A stretch of DNA of 64,000 nucleotides from Musa acuminata AAA Group (GCF_036884655.1 NC_088335.1:42402501-42466500); one strand, 5' to 3'. Shown: positions 1 through 12,032, counted from the first letter of the stretch. Translations and numbers: made by a program. The notes: generated from the sequence alone by a model not told the origin.

Positions 1-350
1 CTAACTTTTACAATACTTTTGAGCTCTAAAAATCACAGAGTAAGATTGGATTTTCGATGCCCTTTCATGCAGGAAATGGTGGGGTATATATGGGCCCCAA
101 ACTAGTTTGAATTTTGAGTTCAAAAATATCTTTTCTCGGATTTTCGAGGTCCTAGCGGTACTACCTCCTAACTGGGGCGGTACAACCGCCTAGCAGCTCG
201 GAGACTGAGACTCTTTGCAATGCCACCACCTGACAGGGGCGGTTGCACCGCCTGGCAGAGCTCGGAGACCGAGCTCAAGCGGTTCCACCGCTTGTCAGGG
301 GTGGTTGCACCGCCCAAACTCGCTCAAGGGCGGTTCCACCACTTTTTATT
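1..350. repeat. GC-rich fragment with repeated short palindromes
   Basis: The first 350 bases are much richer in GC than the following kilobase. They hold several short inverted repeats of the form GGCGGT-N3-ACCGCC, for example at 176-190 and 238-252, and a longer one at 277-293 (AAGCGGT/ACCGCTT). The phrase around GAGCTCGGAGACCGAG also recurs. This looks like the edge of a dispersed, probably retrotransposon-derived repeat that starts outside the window. No coding region is visible. Confidence 0.45.
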
Positions 351-1400
351 TTTAAAATTTAATTAAATAAAAATATTTTTAATAAACTTTTATTTTATTT
401 ATTTTTATTATAAGTTTTACATATTATTAATTAATAAATCAAGAAAAATATTAAAATATATAATCCTATTTAATTAGATAAAATATATATTATAAATATG
501 ATGAGATTTAAATTTTAATTATCAAATAATAAAAATTTTAATTATAATAAATTTTTTTAAGAAATAAATTTGATTAAAAAAACTCTTCTAATTTTTAATC
601 TGAAATAAATAAACTCAAATATAAATACGTGACATAATATTATTTAAAGATTATATATTTTTTATTTTTTAATCACACGTTATATATTTGATATATTATT
701 ATTTAATTTTAATTTATAATATTAAATTTTTCATATAATCATAATTTTTATACTTAGAATTACTACTAATGACTCAATCGATAGACTAACTTCATTTCAA
801 AGATGACAAACTTGAATGCACGTTTTGCAACTTATTTAAAATATATAAATATATATATATATATATTAAAAAACCAATATATATTTCAAATATATATTTT
901 GAGTATAAATTACCATTTAATATTTTTAAAGTAATATTTAATATTTTTTTAAGTAATACCTCACCCAAATATTGTAAATACTAATAACATTACTATTTTA
1001 CATTAAAATATTAATATAATTTTAAATTTTAATAGTAGTTTATAATTTTTATCAACATTCAATCATCGAATGATTTAGTAAAATTTGAATATAATATATA
1101 GATAAAATTTTATTTTATTTTTTAAAAATATTTTTTATTTATTTGCATTATTATATTTATTTATTATATATTGGACGATTCAAAATTTTTATATAATTAT
1201 ATATTAATTTAAAATAAAATTATATTATTTTAAATAAAATAAAAAAATAAAAAAAATATCATACAATATTTAATAAATTTTGAAAATATAATTTTACCAA
1301 ATAATAATTACAGAACATTCAGACATTCCACATCCACTTAAACCAACGTAACCTAACCACACGCTAAAAATAAAAATATATTTTCAAACCCCAAAAATGG
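351..1400. other. AT-rich intergenic DNA, no gene seen
   Basis: This stretch is very AT-rich, with runs of A, T and TA including a short TA run near 848-865. I see no reading frame or RNA gene in it. Confidence 0.6.
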
Positions 1401-3500
1401 ACAGTTGAGTACGGTTGGGAAGAGTGCCTCGTTTGACCTTGCAACAGTAAAGCTGTCGTGTATCCGCTCCCTCGAGTCCGGATTCAGCTTTAAGCTCGAC
1501 TGAGACCAACCATGCTTCGATCTCATTAATGGAGTTGCTCATTTCATAACTCGCCTCAATTGCTCAGTCATCGATGTGTCGCTTGACGCTTCTCCAAGAT
1601 AAACCAAAAAACTACCATGACAACGAAGTGATTCAGATCAAAGAAATGGAACATTTAAGTGTGTTTCTTCACACAATTCGAATCCCTTAAAACTCAAAGC
1701 AGCAACAATATCCATATATAGAGCATCCACGAACAGAAGCAGCGAGCCCTCCACGTTATCTCCTGGAGAAGGAGGTGAAAGCAGAGCCTCCATGGATACT
1801 TCGCCATGAGAAAAGGTATTTGATTCGCAATAACCATAACAAAGTATTCACGTTGAGTTGTTACCTCCAAAAGCCAGAAAGACCATTAAGGAGAAAACAG
1901 AGCTAAATGGAACGAGAACACCTTACCGGTCTGAGTGACAAGAGAGCGCCACAACAGGCGGAAGGGAGAGGAAGGAGCTGCCAGAAACCATAGGGATGGG
2001 AGGAATCGGCAAGAACCAGCGCCTGCATCTTCCCGCCAACAGACAGCATCCGAAGCAGGAAGAGCAGGCATGGACTTGCAGATGCCCCCATCCCCACGGC
2101 TTTCGGGGAGCCAGTGCTTCCTCTCCCACCTCCCCTCACCGAATCACTTCTCATGGAGGAGGAGGGCTCGGCGAGGGAAAGGGAGGGGTGCCTGGAAACC
2201 ATTGGCATGGGAGGTATTGGAAAGCACCGCACTCCTACCAACATGGAGGTGGAGGGAGGGTTTTCCAAACCAGCCCCATACCAAGAGCTTCGAGAGACCC
2301 GATCTCCCCTTCCCTCCCCGACCTGCGGCTACCGTTCCGCTCTCTGCAATTGATTCGCTGCAGGGGTGGATATAAGAGGGGAGGACGCTTCCTCGGGACG
2401 ACGCGTGGTTTCGTGAAACCGCCGATGTGGCCGCTGGTTTTGTTGGATGCCAGCGCTTTCCGACATGGACGTGGGTGCTGGTGCGAAGGAAAGCACGTGG
2501 GTTCCCGATGCTTCGTTACGAAGCAAAGCGGATGCGACGACGCCTGCCATACGTTTGTGGGAATGGCTTTCATATTTGTGGCGTCACACTTGGGCCACAA
2601 GTAATAAATCTATGAATGGTTCCCTACTGATTCGCAGCGATCCCTCCCTGTCACCCTATGGTCATGGCCTTCATTTCACAACGGAAGTGGGTAGCGTCAT
2701 GGAGAGTGGGTTTATGAAAGAGAACTCAGTTTGTTTGTTTGTTTGTTTTTTTTTTTTTTTTTTTTTTAAGGATTGGAAAGCTAAAAAGAAGCTTGACTCG
2801 ATAGCTACGGGGTTTATAGTGGGGTAAATTTAAAAAAAAAAAAAAAGCAAATTCTAAAAAAAATATTGTTTTGACTTTTTATCCGTTAGCTATAAAATGT
2901 TTTTTTAATAAAATTATTTTTGCCTCCACTTCTTGTCATTTTTTTTATCTTTTTATTTTTTTATTCTTATCTTTTTTATCATCATGGTCATAATCACTCT
3001 CACATCTCCTTAACCCGTGATTACTAACTCGACGAGAAGTCAATAATATTAAGATTCAACAAAGAAATCAGTGTATAAAATGGGAAGAGATACTATATGA
3101 GCAAGGGTGGGTTAGTGAGACAGAGGTGACGAACGAGGAGCGAAGGTGATCACCAATAGATGTTAGGGGTAATTTTATTATTTAGAAAATAAGGAGCTTT
3201 TACAAGATTAAATGTAAAATGAATGATATTCGAGAAGAAATAAAAATAAGATTTTTTTTATTTTTTTTAAATCTATAGTTTTGATAAATTCTTACATAGC
3301 ACCGAATTTTCATAAATTCTCCAAGAGAGTTTTCTTTCATAAATGATGATTTTACCATTGGTCACATCTATTACTGACTACCTTTGCACGCTGAGCATGC
3401 TTGCACCTCCGTCATTGGCCATGCTAGCTACGCGCCCATAAAGTAATAGCTCAGAGCAGAGAAAATTGAATCAAGAAACTTCAAAAACAAAAGGCTAAGA
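1401..3500. other. GC-rich patch with overlapping open frames, then AT-rich spacer; no supported gene
   Basis: Between about 1900 and 2600 the sequence is GC-rich and open in several frames on both strands (for example 1996-2604 plus and 1903-2268 minus). None of the translations resembles a family I know. A diverged DNA repeat links about 1980-2020 and 2190-2225; both read through a GMGGIGK-like string on the plus strand, but in different frames, which argues against a real P-loop protein. Long T and A runs follow at about 2740-2767 and 2830-2845. From 2850 to 3500 there is AT-rich DNA with nothing recognisable. Confidence 0.4.
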
Positions 3501-3784
3501 CAACGACACCACTATGTTTGATCTTTCTAAATATTTGCTCAACAGAGAAAAATGTATTGTCCTATTCCGTGCTTGCACTAAATACATCTACATATATTTA
3601 TTTACCAGAGGGAGCATACACATAGCAAAAGCAATTTACAAGCATTTAGATCTGCTACATTTCCTTCCATTTGGAATAATTTTGGTTAGGAGGGGAGATA
3701 TATAACTTCTACACCTCTGTTTTTTTACCCTGTTTTTTCTTAGTTTTATTGTCGTTAATTAGTATAGGGAGTAATCTATACGTT

Positions 3785-5080
3785 TTATGGGCAGCGCCGG
3801 AGGCGTTGGTGGTCGGAGGGGGAGAGGGAGTGGCGGAATTGGCAGCGGTGGCCGTAGGTGCAGGCGTCGCCGAAGAGGATCATGCGGCAGAGCTCGGTCT
3901 TGTAGCGGGGGTGACGGAGGACAGGGCGGAGCTCCGCGATGCCGTGGGCGAACCGGCAGTGCTCGCCGTATGAGCACACTCCGCTCTCCTCCCACTTACT
4001 GCACAGCTCCGTCTTGAACATCCCCTGGCGGAACACCTCCAGCTCCAGTGCTCCACCACCACTCTCTCCTTCTTTCTCATCGTCCGCGCCTCCTACTCTT
4101 TCCCCCTTGCCGTCGTTGCTCCCCCCGCCCAAATGCGCCTGCCGCAGCTTGTAGTAAGAAAACAAAATAGAAGGGAAATATGCACCCTGTCAAACAAAAC
4201 GAAATAACCAAAATATCTTCCAGTGTGGAAGAGAGCAACACTTCTACTACACCATGACACTTTACCCGCTCGTGCACCAAACTTGTCCGTATAGTTATAT
4301 CATTGTATAATAATGTATAAAATAACAACGTCAACTTTCTCTGCGAGAAAAATTAAGAGGAATAGAGAATAGAATACTCACCGAGCCGATCATGACGGGG
4401 CTTGGGACGCGAAACCGGTCGTTAAGGTTCGTATCCGAACCCGGTCCACCGGCCGAGTTCAGCTTTAGGTATCCGCTGGATCTGACCGAGGTGATCTTCG
4501 GTGGTGAGACATGCTTCTCCGCCACCGGCCCAGTTGCCGACCTGTGGCCACCGCAGATTCTCTCCTGAAAGGTGAGCACGCTCGTGGGGCTGTCTCCGGG
4601 CTTCGGCGTTTCGGCGATGCTGAGGGGGGGGAGCTCATCCATGAGCACCACACCCGCGGATGACGGGAAACGGCCAGTGTGCTTACCGGCGAGGAGTTCG
4701 AGCCGCCTGGCGAGCTCGCCGTTGGCGGTTCGGAGGCTGGCGTTCTCGCGGCGAAGGGACTCCACCTCCTCGGCGGTGTCGCAGAGGTGGGATAGGCAGA
4801 TGCCGTAGCGCTCGGTGATCTCCCGGTACCGGAGAGCGAGGCGGGCTAGGCAGAGGCGGTCCTCGGTGGCTGTGGATGAGGCCTCCGCCTCTTCGAAGGA
4901 GACCGAGGAGGGGGAGATCGCGAAGGTGCCGGAAGCGGGGAGAGGGGCAGTGTCGATCGTTGAGAAAATCGTGTACGGGCTGAGGAAATCGTCACCGTTA
5001 CAGATGTACGGGGAAGGCGCGGATGCCATCGAAACGCCGAGGCAGTCGCCACCGCCGGATGAAACCAGTGCCCGCTGCAT
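3785..5080 (-). CDS. Tandem CCCH zinc-finger RNA-binding protein
   Basis: A two-exon gene of about 350 aa. Exon 1 is 5080-4382, starting at the first ATG (5080) and ending at the donor GTGAGT; exon 2 is 4138-3785 after a CAG acceptor, phase 0. An alternative acceptor (TTTGACAG, near 4184) keeps frame and would add 15 codons. Exon 2 carries two CX8CX5CX3H fingers, each preceded by KTELC and separated by 18 residues, the spacing of TTP-type tandem zinc fingers that bind AU-rich mRNA. The N-terminal half has a leucine-rich, probably coiled segment (about residues 75-125). The closest known plant type is the Arabidopsis C3H14/C3H15 group, which acts on mRNA in cell-wall and stress programmes; that assignment is by pattern only. 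The tail after finger 2 is unusually short. A TATA box lies upstream at 5491-5502. Confidence 0.88.
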
Positions 5081-5490
5081 CAATCTCTGTCTGATGCCGT
5101 CTCTTCAAAGGAGACAAACCAAGAAAGAAGCACCAACGGATCAGATCCGACCACTGCCACAGAACACATTTTCTACAAAACTTCAAATATGCATCAAAAG
5201 TTGTCCAGAGACTGGTATTTCTTCCCGGATCAAACAGAAACCAGGAAAACATAGAGAAAACAGCTACTCGCCAATCCAAAACCAATAGGACCAACATCCA
5301 AACGAAAGATCACGAACGCGTGATCATCGATATCGGATCATCATCGAGATTTCAACATCTCGCTCGATTCGTTCATCCAACACAAAGATGAAAAAAGAAA
5401 CAGATCACATCATCAAAGGAAGTCTCACCTTCGCCAAACGAGAAGTCAGGGGACGGGGGGTGATCAAAGAACTGAGGGAGGAGGGAGCGG

Positions 5491-5502
5491 TGTATATATA
5501 GG
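5491..5502 (-). promoter_or_regulatory. TATA box of the CCCH zinc-finger gene
   Basis: On the minus strand the string CCTATATATACA lies about 410 bp upstream of the zinc-finger start codon. It is followed by a GC-rich leader, giving an expected transcription start near 5460-5470 and a long 5' UTR. The call rests on sequence pattern and position only. Confidence 0.5.
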
Positions 5503-5891
5503 TGGGGAGGGCAGGAGTGTGGAGCGCAGTGGTCGGTGCCAGGGAGACCCCGAAACGGTAAGCTTGACGGACTCCTACCGCCGTTTCAAGACGCCACAAA
5601 GTGAAACCACCGTGAGCTGACGTGGAGTAACGGCATTCCTGTCCGTGCACTGTGTGGTGACAATAACGGACGTTAGGCCACCTTCCATGACGATTTGGAC
5701 GGAGAAATAACGGACGTCACGATTACGTTTGCTTTGTGTGGAAGAGTCCCAGCTTTGAGCTACCAAACTGCGTTCCATTACGAACGAAGAAGCGTAGCCA
5801 TTATGTTTGCTTCCTCGTCAAATTTTTAACTAACTGGGGCCCACCGTCCTCGCCAAGCACGCCACCTTCGGATTATAACAGCACACGCGCG

Positions 5892-5893
<2 letters not shown>

Positions 5894-5983
<90 letters not shown>

Positions 5984-6043
5984 TTCTTTTTGAATTTTTC
6001 TCGGCAACGGACTGATTGAATGAGATGTCAATTGTGAAGCGTT

Positions 6044-6078
<35 letters not shown>
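5894..6078. repeat. AT and CT microsatellites
   Basis: An uninterrupted TA dinucleotide run of roughly 85 bp (about 5894-5980) is followed by a CT run of about 30 bp (about 6049-6078). They lie between the zinc-finger gene and the first proline-rich gene. Such runs are prone to length variation and sequencing error. Confidence 0.9.
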
Positions 6079-6084
<6 letters not shown>

Positions 6085-6349
6085 GTTCCCTTTCTTGTTC
6101 TATGTCACAGTGCGGACAATGAGTTTGGTGGAATGTGGCGAGATTGTGTTATCTTGACCAAACTCTGTTGACCTGTCTCTGTCCTGATGATGACTTAGCA
6201 ATTACAGTAGCAGAACTGCAGAAGAACAATTTTAGAACATAAAGCAGCAAAAAAGAATAAAGGAAAGAGGAAATGCATGTCATATCCAGCAAATATGAAG
6301 TAAGCTTCATTAGCTTACGTTGTTATTATCAGACCGCATGCCAAAACAA

Positions 6350-6724
6350 TTACATACACAAACCAACAACTTCGATCTCTATTGAGAAACCAAGCTTATG
6401 ATCGCTAGAGAAGGACTGCCAACGACGCTGAGAGCAAAGGCAGCAATGTTGCAGGGATGCAAGTAGAGGCGGCGGCGGGGTTCTGTAGTAGAAGGGGAAC
6501 CATGGCAGGACGGGGTTGGGCGGCGGCGGAGCTAGCAGAGTGTTGTCTGGTGGAGGGAAGTAGGGAATGTAACCCAGCGGTGGAGGATGCGACTCCCCGT
6601 AATATGACGTGTCCGGTGGCGGCAGGCTTGGGTACGGACAGTCGGAGAGACTCGACGGAGGACGGTCGAGGAGGAGGAGGAGGAGAAGCGTGGAGATGAC
6701 GACGTAGGAATGCTTTGAGAGCAT
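6350..6724 (-). CDS. Small secreted proline-rich (extensin-like) protein, C-terminus possibly frameshifted
   Basis: A 124-aa frame starting at an ATG (6724). It opens with a short N-terminus and a leucine-rich hydrophobic stretch that fits a signal peptide (residues about 8-20). A proline- and tyrosine-rich body follows, with repeated PPP blocks and the string LPWFPFYYRTPPPP. This resembles small plant hydroxyproline-rich cell-surface proteins, which often end in a hydrophobic GPI-attachment signal. In this frame the last 36 residues are not hydrophobic, but the neighbouring frame over the same bases ends with LLPLLSASLAVLL and a stop at about 6405. So a one-base shift after the PPPP block may have removed a GPI signal, in the genome or as a sequence error. 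The next gene upstream on this strand is another proline-rich protein, suggesting a tandem pair. Confidence 0.6.
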   Translation of the reverse strand: MLSKHSYVVISTLLLLLLLDRPPSSLSDCPYPSLPPPDTSYYGESHPPPLGYIPYFPPPDNTLLAPPPPNPVLPWFPFYYRTPPPPLLASLQHCCLCSQRRWQSFSSDHKLGFSIEIEVVGLCM

Positions 6725-7723
6725 GAGTGCATGCTAGGAAGGATCGAAGGAAGAAGAAGAAGGAGAGTCGTGTTCTACGATGGTTGAGGGTGACGGCTTT
6801 GCATGGTGGATGTGATTCAGGGTTAATGAGGTTGATTTGTGCGGAGAGTAGCGTCCATCGGTGGGGCTTCGAGTGCACGCAAAGGGAGGTTTCGCAGGTT
6901 TCTATATGGAGTGAGATACAAATGGTGGATAGCATTGGAATATTAAATTTAAATTTATAATTTAACATAAATTCTAATTTGAGAGTTTTAATTATGATAA
7001 GATTCTTTGCAATTTGTAACATAAATTCATTCTTAAGCCTAATTAGTTTCTAAATATGCAGCTAACCAATAGATGTTATTGAGGTTAGACATGCAAATTC
7101 TAAAAACCCAAAAGTAGTCACATTACATAAAATATGATAATTTAAACCTTAACCTTATTGATGCTAAAGTAATATGGTCATAAGTCAAGCCTCAATCATG
7201 GACACTGGAAAGTGACATTACTGATCCATCTACCAAAAGCTAAGTAATAAGCAATTCCAATAGGCATATGAGCTATGAATAAGATTAATTGGCTCAATGT
7301 CCACTTGCAATATATAATATCATCCTCCTCCTCACAGGAAAAATATTCTCTAATACAAATGATTATGACATGTATATTAGAGAATTTTCATGTATCCCCC
7401 AGTAATCATACTCCATTTCTTTTGTGGTAGGATCTGATCATTCAATGCATGATTTATAGTGTAAATCTATTATTTTTTATCACTGTCATTTCATTAAAGA
7501 ACTTTAGTAGATAAGAAAGATATATTCTTTTGTGTAGATATGAATTCATTTATATTCTTAACAAATTTAGAGATTTACGTATAAAGCGGGGAAAAAAAAA
7601 GGATCTGCCAAAGCTAATCATTTAGAAATCAGAACTTATTCTTCATTTTCTTGCAACAAAGAGAAGATTTGAGAACATGGAAAGAAGACGAAGCAGAAAT
7701 CTAAATGATTGTTACAGCACAAG

Positions 7724-8092
7724 TCATAGCCACCAAATCTTCCACAGGGCAAGCAGCCCGGAGACCAGGAAGACCGGCATCGGCCCAGCGTAGCTCCGGC
7801 GAGCGCTCGAGGGGTAGTAATTGGGGTCAAACGGGTAGAGATTACCTGGCGTGCCGACTATGTAAAGATACGGCGCCGGTGGCGGCGGAGGACAATACGG
7901 TACGGGCCACTTCGGAGGCGGAGGCGGCGGTTTCTGCGTGCAGCCGCAGGGATTGCAGTCGCATTTGATCTGAGCGTCGGGCACCGACGGGGTTACTGCT
8001 GCAGAGCAGCCGACCACTATCGAGGCAGCCGCGATCATGATAAGCGTCGACTTCACCAGCAGTGGCGAAGGCTTTCGGCAGCATCGTCGCAT
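7724..8092 (-). CDS. Small secreted proline-rich cell-surface protein, possibly GPI-anchored
   Basis: A single-exon 122-aa protein. I start it at ATG 8092, because the frame upstream only translates a CT-rich microsatellite (about 8105-8140) into an Arg/Glu repeat. Basic N-terminal residues and a hydrophobic stretch (about 12-32) fit a signal peptide. Next come a cysteine cluster (KCDCNPCGC), two PPPPP blocks around YCPPPPP, and the string GTPGNLYPFDPNYYP. The C-terminus is hydrophobic and tryptophan-rich (LVSGLLALWKIWWL), compatible with GPI attachment or a membrane anchor. This layout is common among uncharacterised plant extensin-like proteins, probably at the wall-membrane interface. The CT-rich leader is a usual plant core-promoter or 5' UTR feature. 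Confidence 0.7.
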   Translation of the reverse strand: MRRCCRKPSPLLVKSTLIMIAAASIVVGCSAAVTPSVPDAQIKCDCNPCGCTQKPPPPPPKWPVPYCPPPPPAPYLYIVGTPGNLYPFDPNYYPSSARRSYAGPMPVFLVSGLLALWKIWWL

Positions 8093-8109
8093 CTTTTCCG
8101 ACGTCCTCC

Positions 8110-8140
<31 letters not shown>

Positions 8141-9450
8141 ACACACAGACACACACACTCTCCGAGTAGGAGACAGCTCTGTGGACTTGGCTTTGCTTCT
8201 CCTTTCCGTTCACGTCGAGGGCTTAATTGGGTTGGTCCAAAGTGGATTGCGGAGAAGGTAAAGCTGTGGAGTGTATAGGAAGAGGAGGTTGGTGTAAGAA
8301 AACTATGTAATCGTCTTCTTCTTCTTTCTCTTTCTATTGTTGCATGAACAACTATGGGTGTAATTGGTAGAAGAAAAAAGTGTTAGAAGGTGTGTTGTTG
8401 CATGGTTATCCTTCTATTATTGTTTTGTCTGAAAGCGATCGGCATGTGGATGCCCTAATATGATGGGACCCAGATGAACTGCACATCCATAATTTTGGGG
8501 TTTGATTATCCGTATTTTCGGATAATTAAAACTAAATACGATCAAATGAACATTTGGATATGATTCAATGAATGTTCTTCCCAATGTCATACGATTAGAG
8601 CTATCACTATAAACAGGTCTCTTCAAGTATGTTTTGATCATGCGATTAAATACTTACTCTTACATTGAATGCCTAGATACCAAATTCCTACAGGAGATTC
8701 ATATGCAAGTATATCAAGTCGAGAGAGATTATATCTCAAGTCGGGATTCGACCTCGACATCCAAGTCAAGAGAGAGATAGGAAGCTCCTCTAACTTAGGT
8801 TCTCTCTCTAAAGCATTTTTGCAGTGTATGTAAGAAAGTAAAAATGGGAGTTCAGAGATAAGGTAGGTTCTGAGTACTTGCCACTGGGCTTGTAGCTGCT
8901 GACTCGTTTTGAAAGGCAAGTTCATGGTATTCAGAGACAGCAACGAAGCTGAATGTAGACCCGCCACCAACCTGTTCAAGATAAGAATAATTAAGACGAA
9001 TGGGTAGGCCATGGAAAAGGGGAAGGAACACAAGCATTCATTTAAGAGTTACAGGATGCCCCCCAGCCAAATTCTAACTCTAGATAATTTATCTTTCCCA
9101 ACACTAATCACAACAGTTCTAAGACAAATATGGATTAATCTATTGTGGATTGGTTTGTCATTATTATGATTATGTTATAGGATCAAAACAAGCTAAGCCT
9201 GAAATGAGATGCCAATCAGTGGGCCTCAACTCGGTCATCAATGACTAATTTTGAATTTAAAGGGCATTATCTTGACGAACGCATCACTTGTTTAGCTGAT
9301 TGCAGTCTTATATCTGAACAAGAAAAATTATATGATACACATAGATATCATGGCTGTCTATATGTTTAAATCAAAATGGTTAGCAAATACCAAACTTTGT
9401 TTGGCATCGATTCTGCAGACTCCTAAACATAAACTTTGTTTTGAATGATA
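8093..9450. other. Intergenic spacer, no supported gene
   Basis: It contains the CT microsatellite and leader of the proline-rich gene up to about 8200, then moderately AT-rich DNA. Short open frames at 8638-9037 on the minus strand look slightly exon-like (a CAG acceptor near 8970) but match nothing I know. Confidence 0.45.
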
Positions 9451-10367
9451 CCTCACAATTCCAAACAACTCCGTGCCGGTGTCTTCGACTCCATGCCATC
9501 CAGAAGCCACTTCCAAGTTGACAAACATCCTCCATCGGCAAAGGGGCAAGGCTGAGATGGTGAACCAGAATCCTGTACCATTTCGAGCAGCGTCTGCTGT
9601 AGCTCCTCCAAGTCCAGGCTATATTGCTTCTCCTGACATGATTAAGGTGAGTGCGTTCCAGAAACATGCCAACAGGTTGCTTGAAAGAATAAAGCTGTAG
9701 ACAACAAGAAATTTTTTGGCCATGAATAGTTGATGATTTACATGTATACATCGGTATCTGAAATTGTTAATAGGACACTAATCTGTTGATATTGCTACAA
9801 CAAATATCACATCATCACCAATTATATCATTGTACTTATTGTAAGCTTGTGCCTGAGCTGGAGTATCCAATAATTGAATTCACTGATGAGGTCAGATTTA
9901 GTCATCTTGCCAAAAAAAAAGCTAAAATAGAAGGATTACTAATATGAACATGAGAAGCAAGGTTGAGCTGAGGTGGTATTGAGTTTTCTGACCACATCAG
10001 AAATCAACTACTGATGTGTCTAAATCAAATTGGCCATGATTATATCATGCAAGACACTAAGTCAGTCCAAAAGCGTAGGATCCTATGTTATGGATCAATC
10101 ATAATATCTATAATCCTACTATATCTTCTTAGTTCATCTTTCTTTTATCTCACATACATGAATATTTCCAATAAAAATAAGATAAAAGTTATAATATACT
10201 CAACAAGATCCTCCTCTGATGCTTAGATCAAGATATTCTTTCAGACGGTGAAATAATACTGAAAAAAAATCAAATTAGAAAAGTATTCAGAGTATCATAT
10301 CAATAGTTTCTGAGGAGAAAATCCCTTTATACAATAGTCCAACCGTCGAATAATTGGAATCGAGTAA

Positions 10368-10932
10368 TGTTGTGGGAAACAGCCTTGAGCCGTGGCCTCG
10401 GGGTCGACGCGGCTCGGTTCGGATCCAAACGACGGGGATCTCCCTGGGGGCGTTCCTCGAGCCCGCCGAGGTGGTCGCGCCGAGGCGGTCCGATCGAGAC
10501 AGGGTGGCCGCTTGCTCCGGACGAGGGCTCCTCGCCTGCGCGTCCCGCGGGGACCTTCGGCTTCGGACCTGCACAAAGGTCGGGTCGGGAAGCTCGACCC
10601 GACCCCTCCGACGATCGAGTCAGCGGATGTGGAGGAGGTTTCAGATGAAGAAGTGTTTTTGTGTGCCTGTCCCTCTGTCCCCTCTCTCCGCCTCTTCTGA
10701 TGAACAAGAGGGTATTTATAGGGAAGCTTACTGTTGTTTGATGTGCCCGCCTGCAGGAGGCAGGCTGGTAGCGTCTGACATGGGTGTTGGCATGGTGTGA
10801 AGGACCGAGCCCGAGTAGGTGTTAATGCGCCTCGGCCGGTGTTCCGGTTCGATTGACCGAGTGCAGTCGCGCCGATCAAGGCGTGAGGCGTCGGCTGACG
10901 TCAGCCGAGTCTTATCATAATTACTATCCTCA
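10368..10932 (-). repeat. 3' LTR of the Gypsy-type element
   Basis: 565 bp, matching the LTR at 14857-15421 end to end. A TATA-like CTATAAATACCC on the minus strand (about 10708-10719) marks the promoter position. The higher-identity relatives of this LTR in the window are its partner and, more distantly, 53610-54169. Confidence 0.88.
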
Positions 10933-11040
10933 TCATATTCCCTCCCATAAAGAACCTATGCGTCGGTCGTTGTAACGGAAGTCCGAGGCATGGCTTTAGC
11001 TTTCAGAGGGGCTGGCCGCGTAGGCATGTCTCGGGGAGTA

Positions 11041-11673
11041 TGGGGCCGAGGAGCACGACGCAGGCGGGCTGGCTGCGTAGGTGTGATCTCGGGAAGCATG
11101 GGGCCGAGGAGCACGACGCAAGCGGGCTGGCCGCGCAGGCGTGATCTCGGGAACATGGAGCCAAGGAGCACGACGCAAGCGGGCTGGCCGCGCAGGCGTG
11201 ATCTCGGGAAGCATGGAGTCGAGGAGCACGACGCAGGCGGGCTGGCCGCGCAGGCGTGTCTCGAGGAGCATGGAGTCGAGGAGCACGACGCAGGTGGGCT
11301 AGACGCGCAAGCGTGATCTCGGGAAGCATGGAGCCGAGGAGCACGACGCAGGCGGGCTGGTCGCGCAGGTGTGTCTTAGGAACATGGAGCTAAGGAGCAC
11401 GACGCAGGCGGGCTGGCCATGCAGGTGTGTCTCGGGGAACATGGGGCTGAGGAGCACGACGTAGGCGAGCAGGCCGCGCAGGTGTGGTCTCGGGCATTAT
11501 GCGACCGAGGATCACGACGCAGGCGGGTAGACCGCGCAGGCGTGGTCTCGAGGGTCATGCGGCCGAGTAGCACGACGTAGGTGGGTAGATCGCGCAGGCG
11601 TGGTTTCGAGCACCATGCGGCCGAGTAGCACGACATAGGCGGGCAGGCCACGCAAGTGTGGTTTCAGGTACCA
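11041..11673. repeat. Tandem array, about 11 copies of a 55-58 bp GC-rich unit
   Basis: Units begin TGGRGCCGAGGAGCACGACG and continue through GGGCTGGCCGCGCAGG to a TCTCGGGAA end. I count 11 full units averaging 57.5 bp plus a partial unit just before 11041. Copies on the left are more alike; those on the right drift (GAGTAGCACG, TGCGACC). The array sits between gag and the 3' LTR of the Gypsy element, where an autonomous element would have pol. Confidence 0.88.
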
Positions 11674-11699
11674 TGCGACCGAGGAGCTCGGCGCAGGCG

Positions 11700-12032
11700 G
11701 GCTGCGGCCGAGGGACACGGCTCAGGCGGGCAGGCCGCGCTGAGGTGAACTCGGCGGTCTGTGACCGAGGAGCTCGGCGCAGGCGAGCTGCGGCCGAGGG
11801 ACACGGCTCAGGCGGGCAGGTCGCGCTGAGGTGGACTCGGGTCGGCTACGGCCGAGGAGCTCGACGCAAGCGGCCTGCGGCGGAGGGACATGGCTCAGGC
11901 GGGCAGGCCGCGCTGAGGTGTACTCGGCGGTCTGTGGCCGAGGAACTCGGCGCAGGCAGGCTACGGCCGAGGGACACACTCAGGCGGGCAGACCGCACTG
12001 AGGTGGGCTCGGGCCGACTACGGCCAAGGGAT
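11700..12032. repeat. Second tandem array, about 4 copies of an 80-86 bp GC-rich unit
   Basis: Units begin near GCTGCGGCCGAGGGACACGG and include CAGGCGGGCAGGCCGCGCTG. Parts resemble the neighbouring 58-bp unit (CCGAGGAGCTCGGCGCAGG), so both arrays probably arose from one ancestral sequence by unequal copying inside the Gypsy element. Confidence 0.82.

Noticed and set aside
1990..2230. GMGGIGK strings suggesting NB-ARC P-loops of a resistance gene
   Set aside because: The two occurrences are in different frames, lack the following threonines and any downstream NB-ARC motif, and are explained by a DNA repeat.
8852..9037. Possible extra exon on the minus strand (VGGGSTFSFVAVSEYHELAF)
   Set aside because: It has a reasonable acceptor, but the J-domain relic already stops at 9453 and the peptide matches no family I know.
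9473..9700. 75-codon plus-strand frame
   Set aside because: It is the opposite strand of the last J-domain exon, which has clear homology.
10295..10879. Overlapping open frames of 90-190 codons in and near the Gypsy LTRs (also 14706-15380)
   Set aside because: They occur in the LTR copies on both strands, follow the GC content, and match no protein. They are chance frames in repeat DNA.
11041..11673. CRISPR-like regular repeats
   Set aside because: Units are contiguous with no unique spacers, in a plant retrotransposon.
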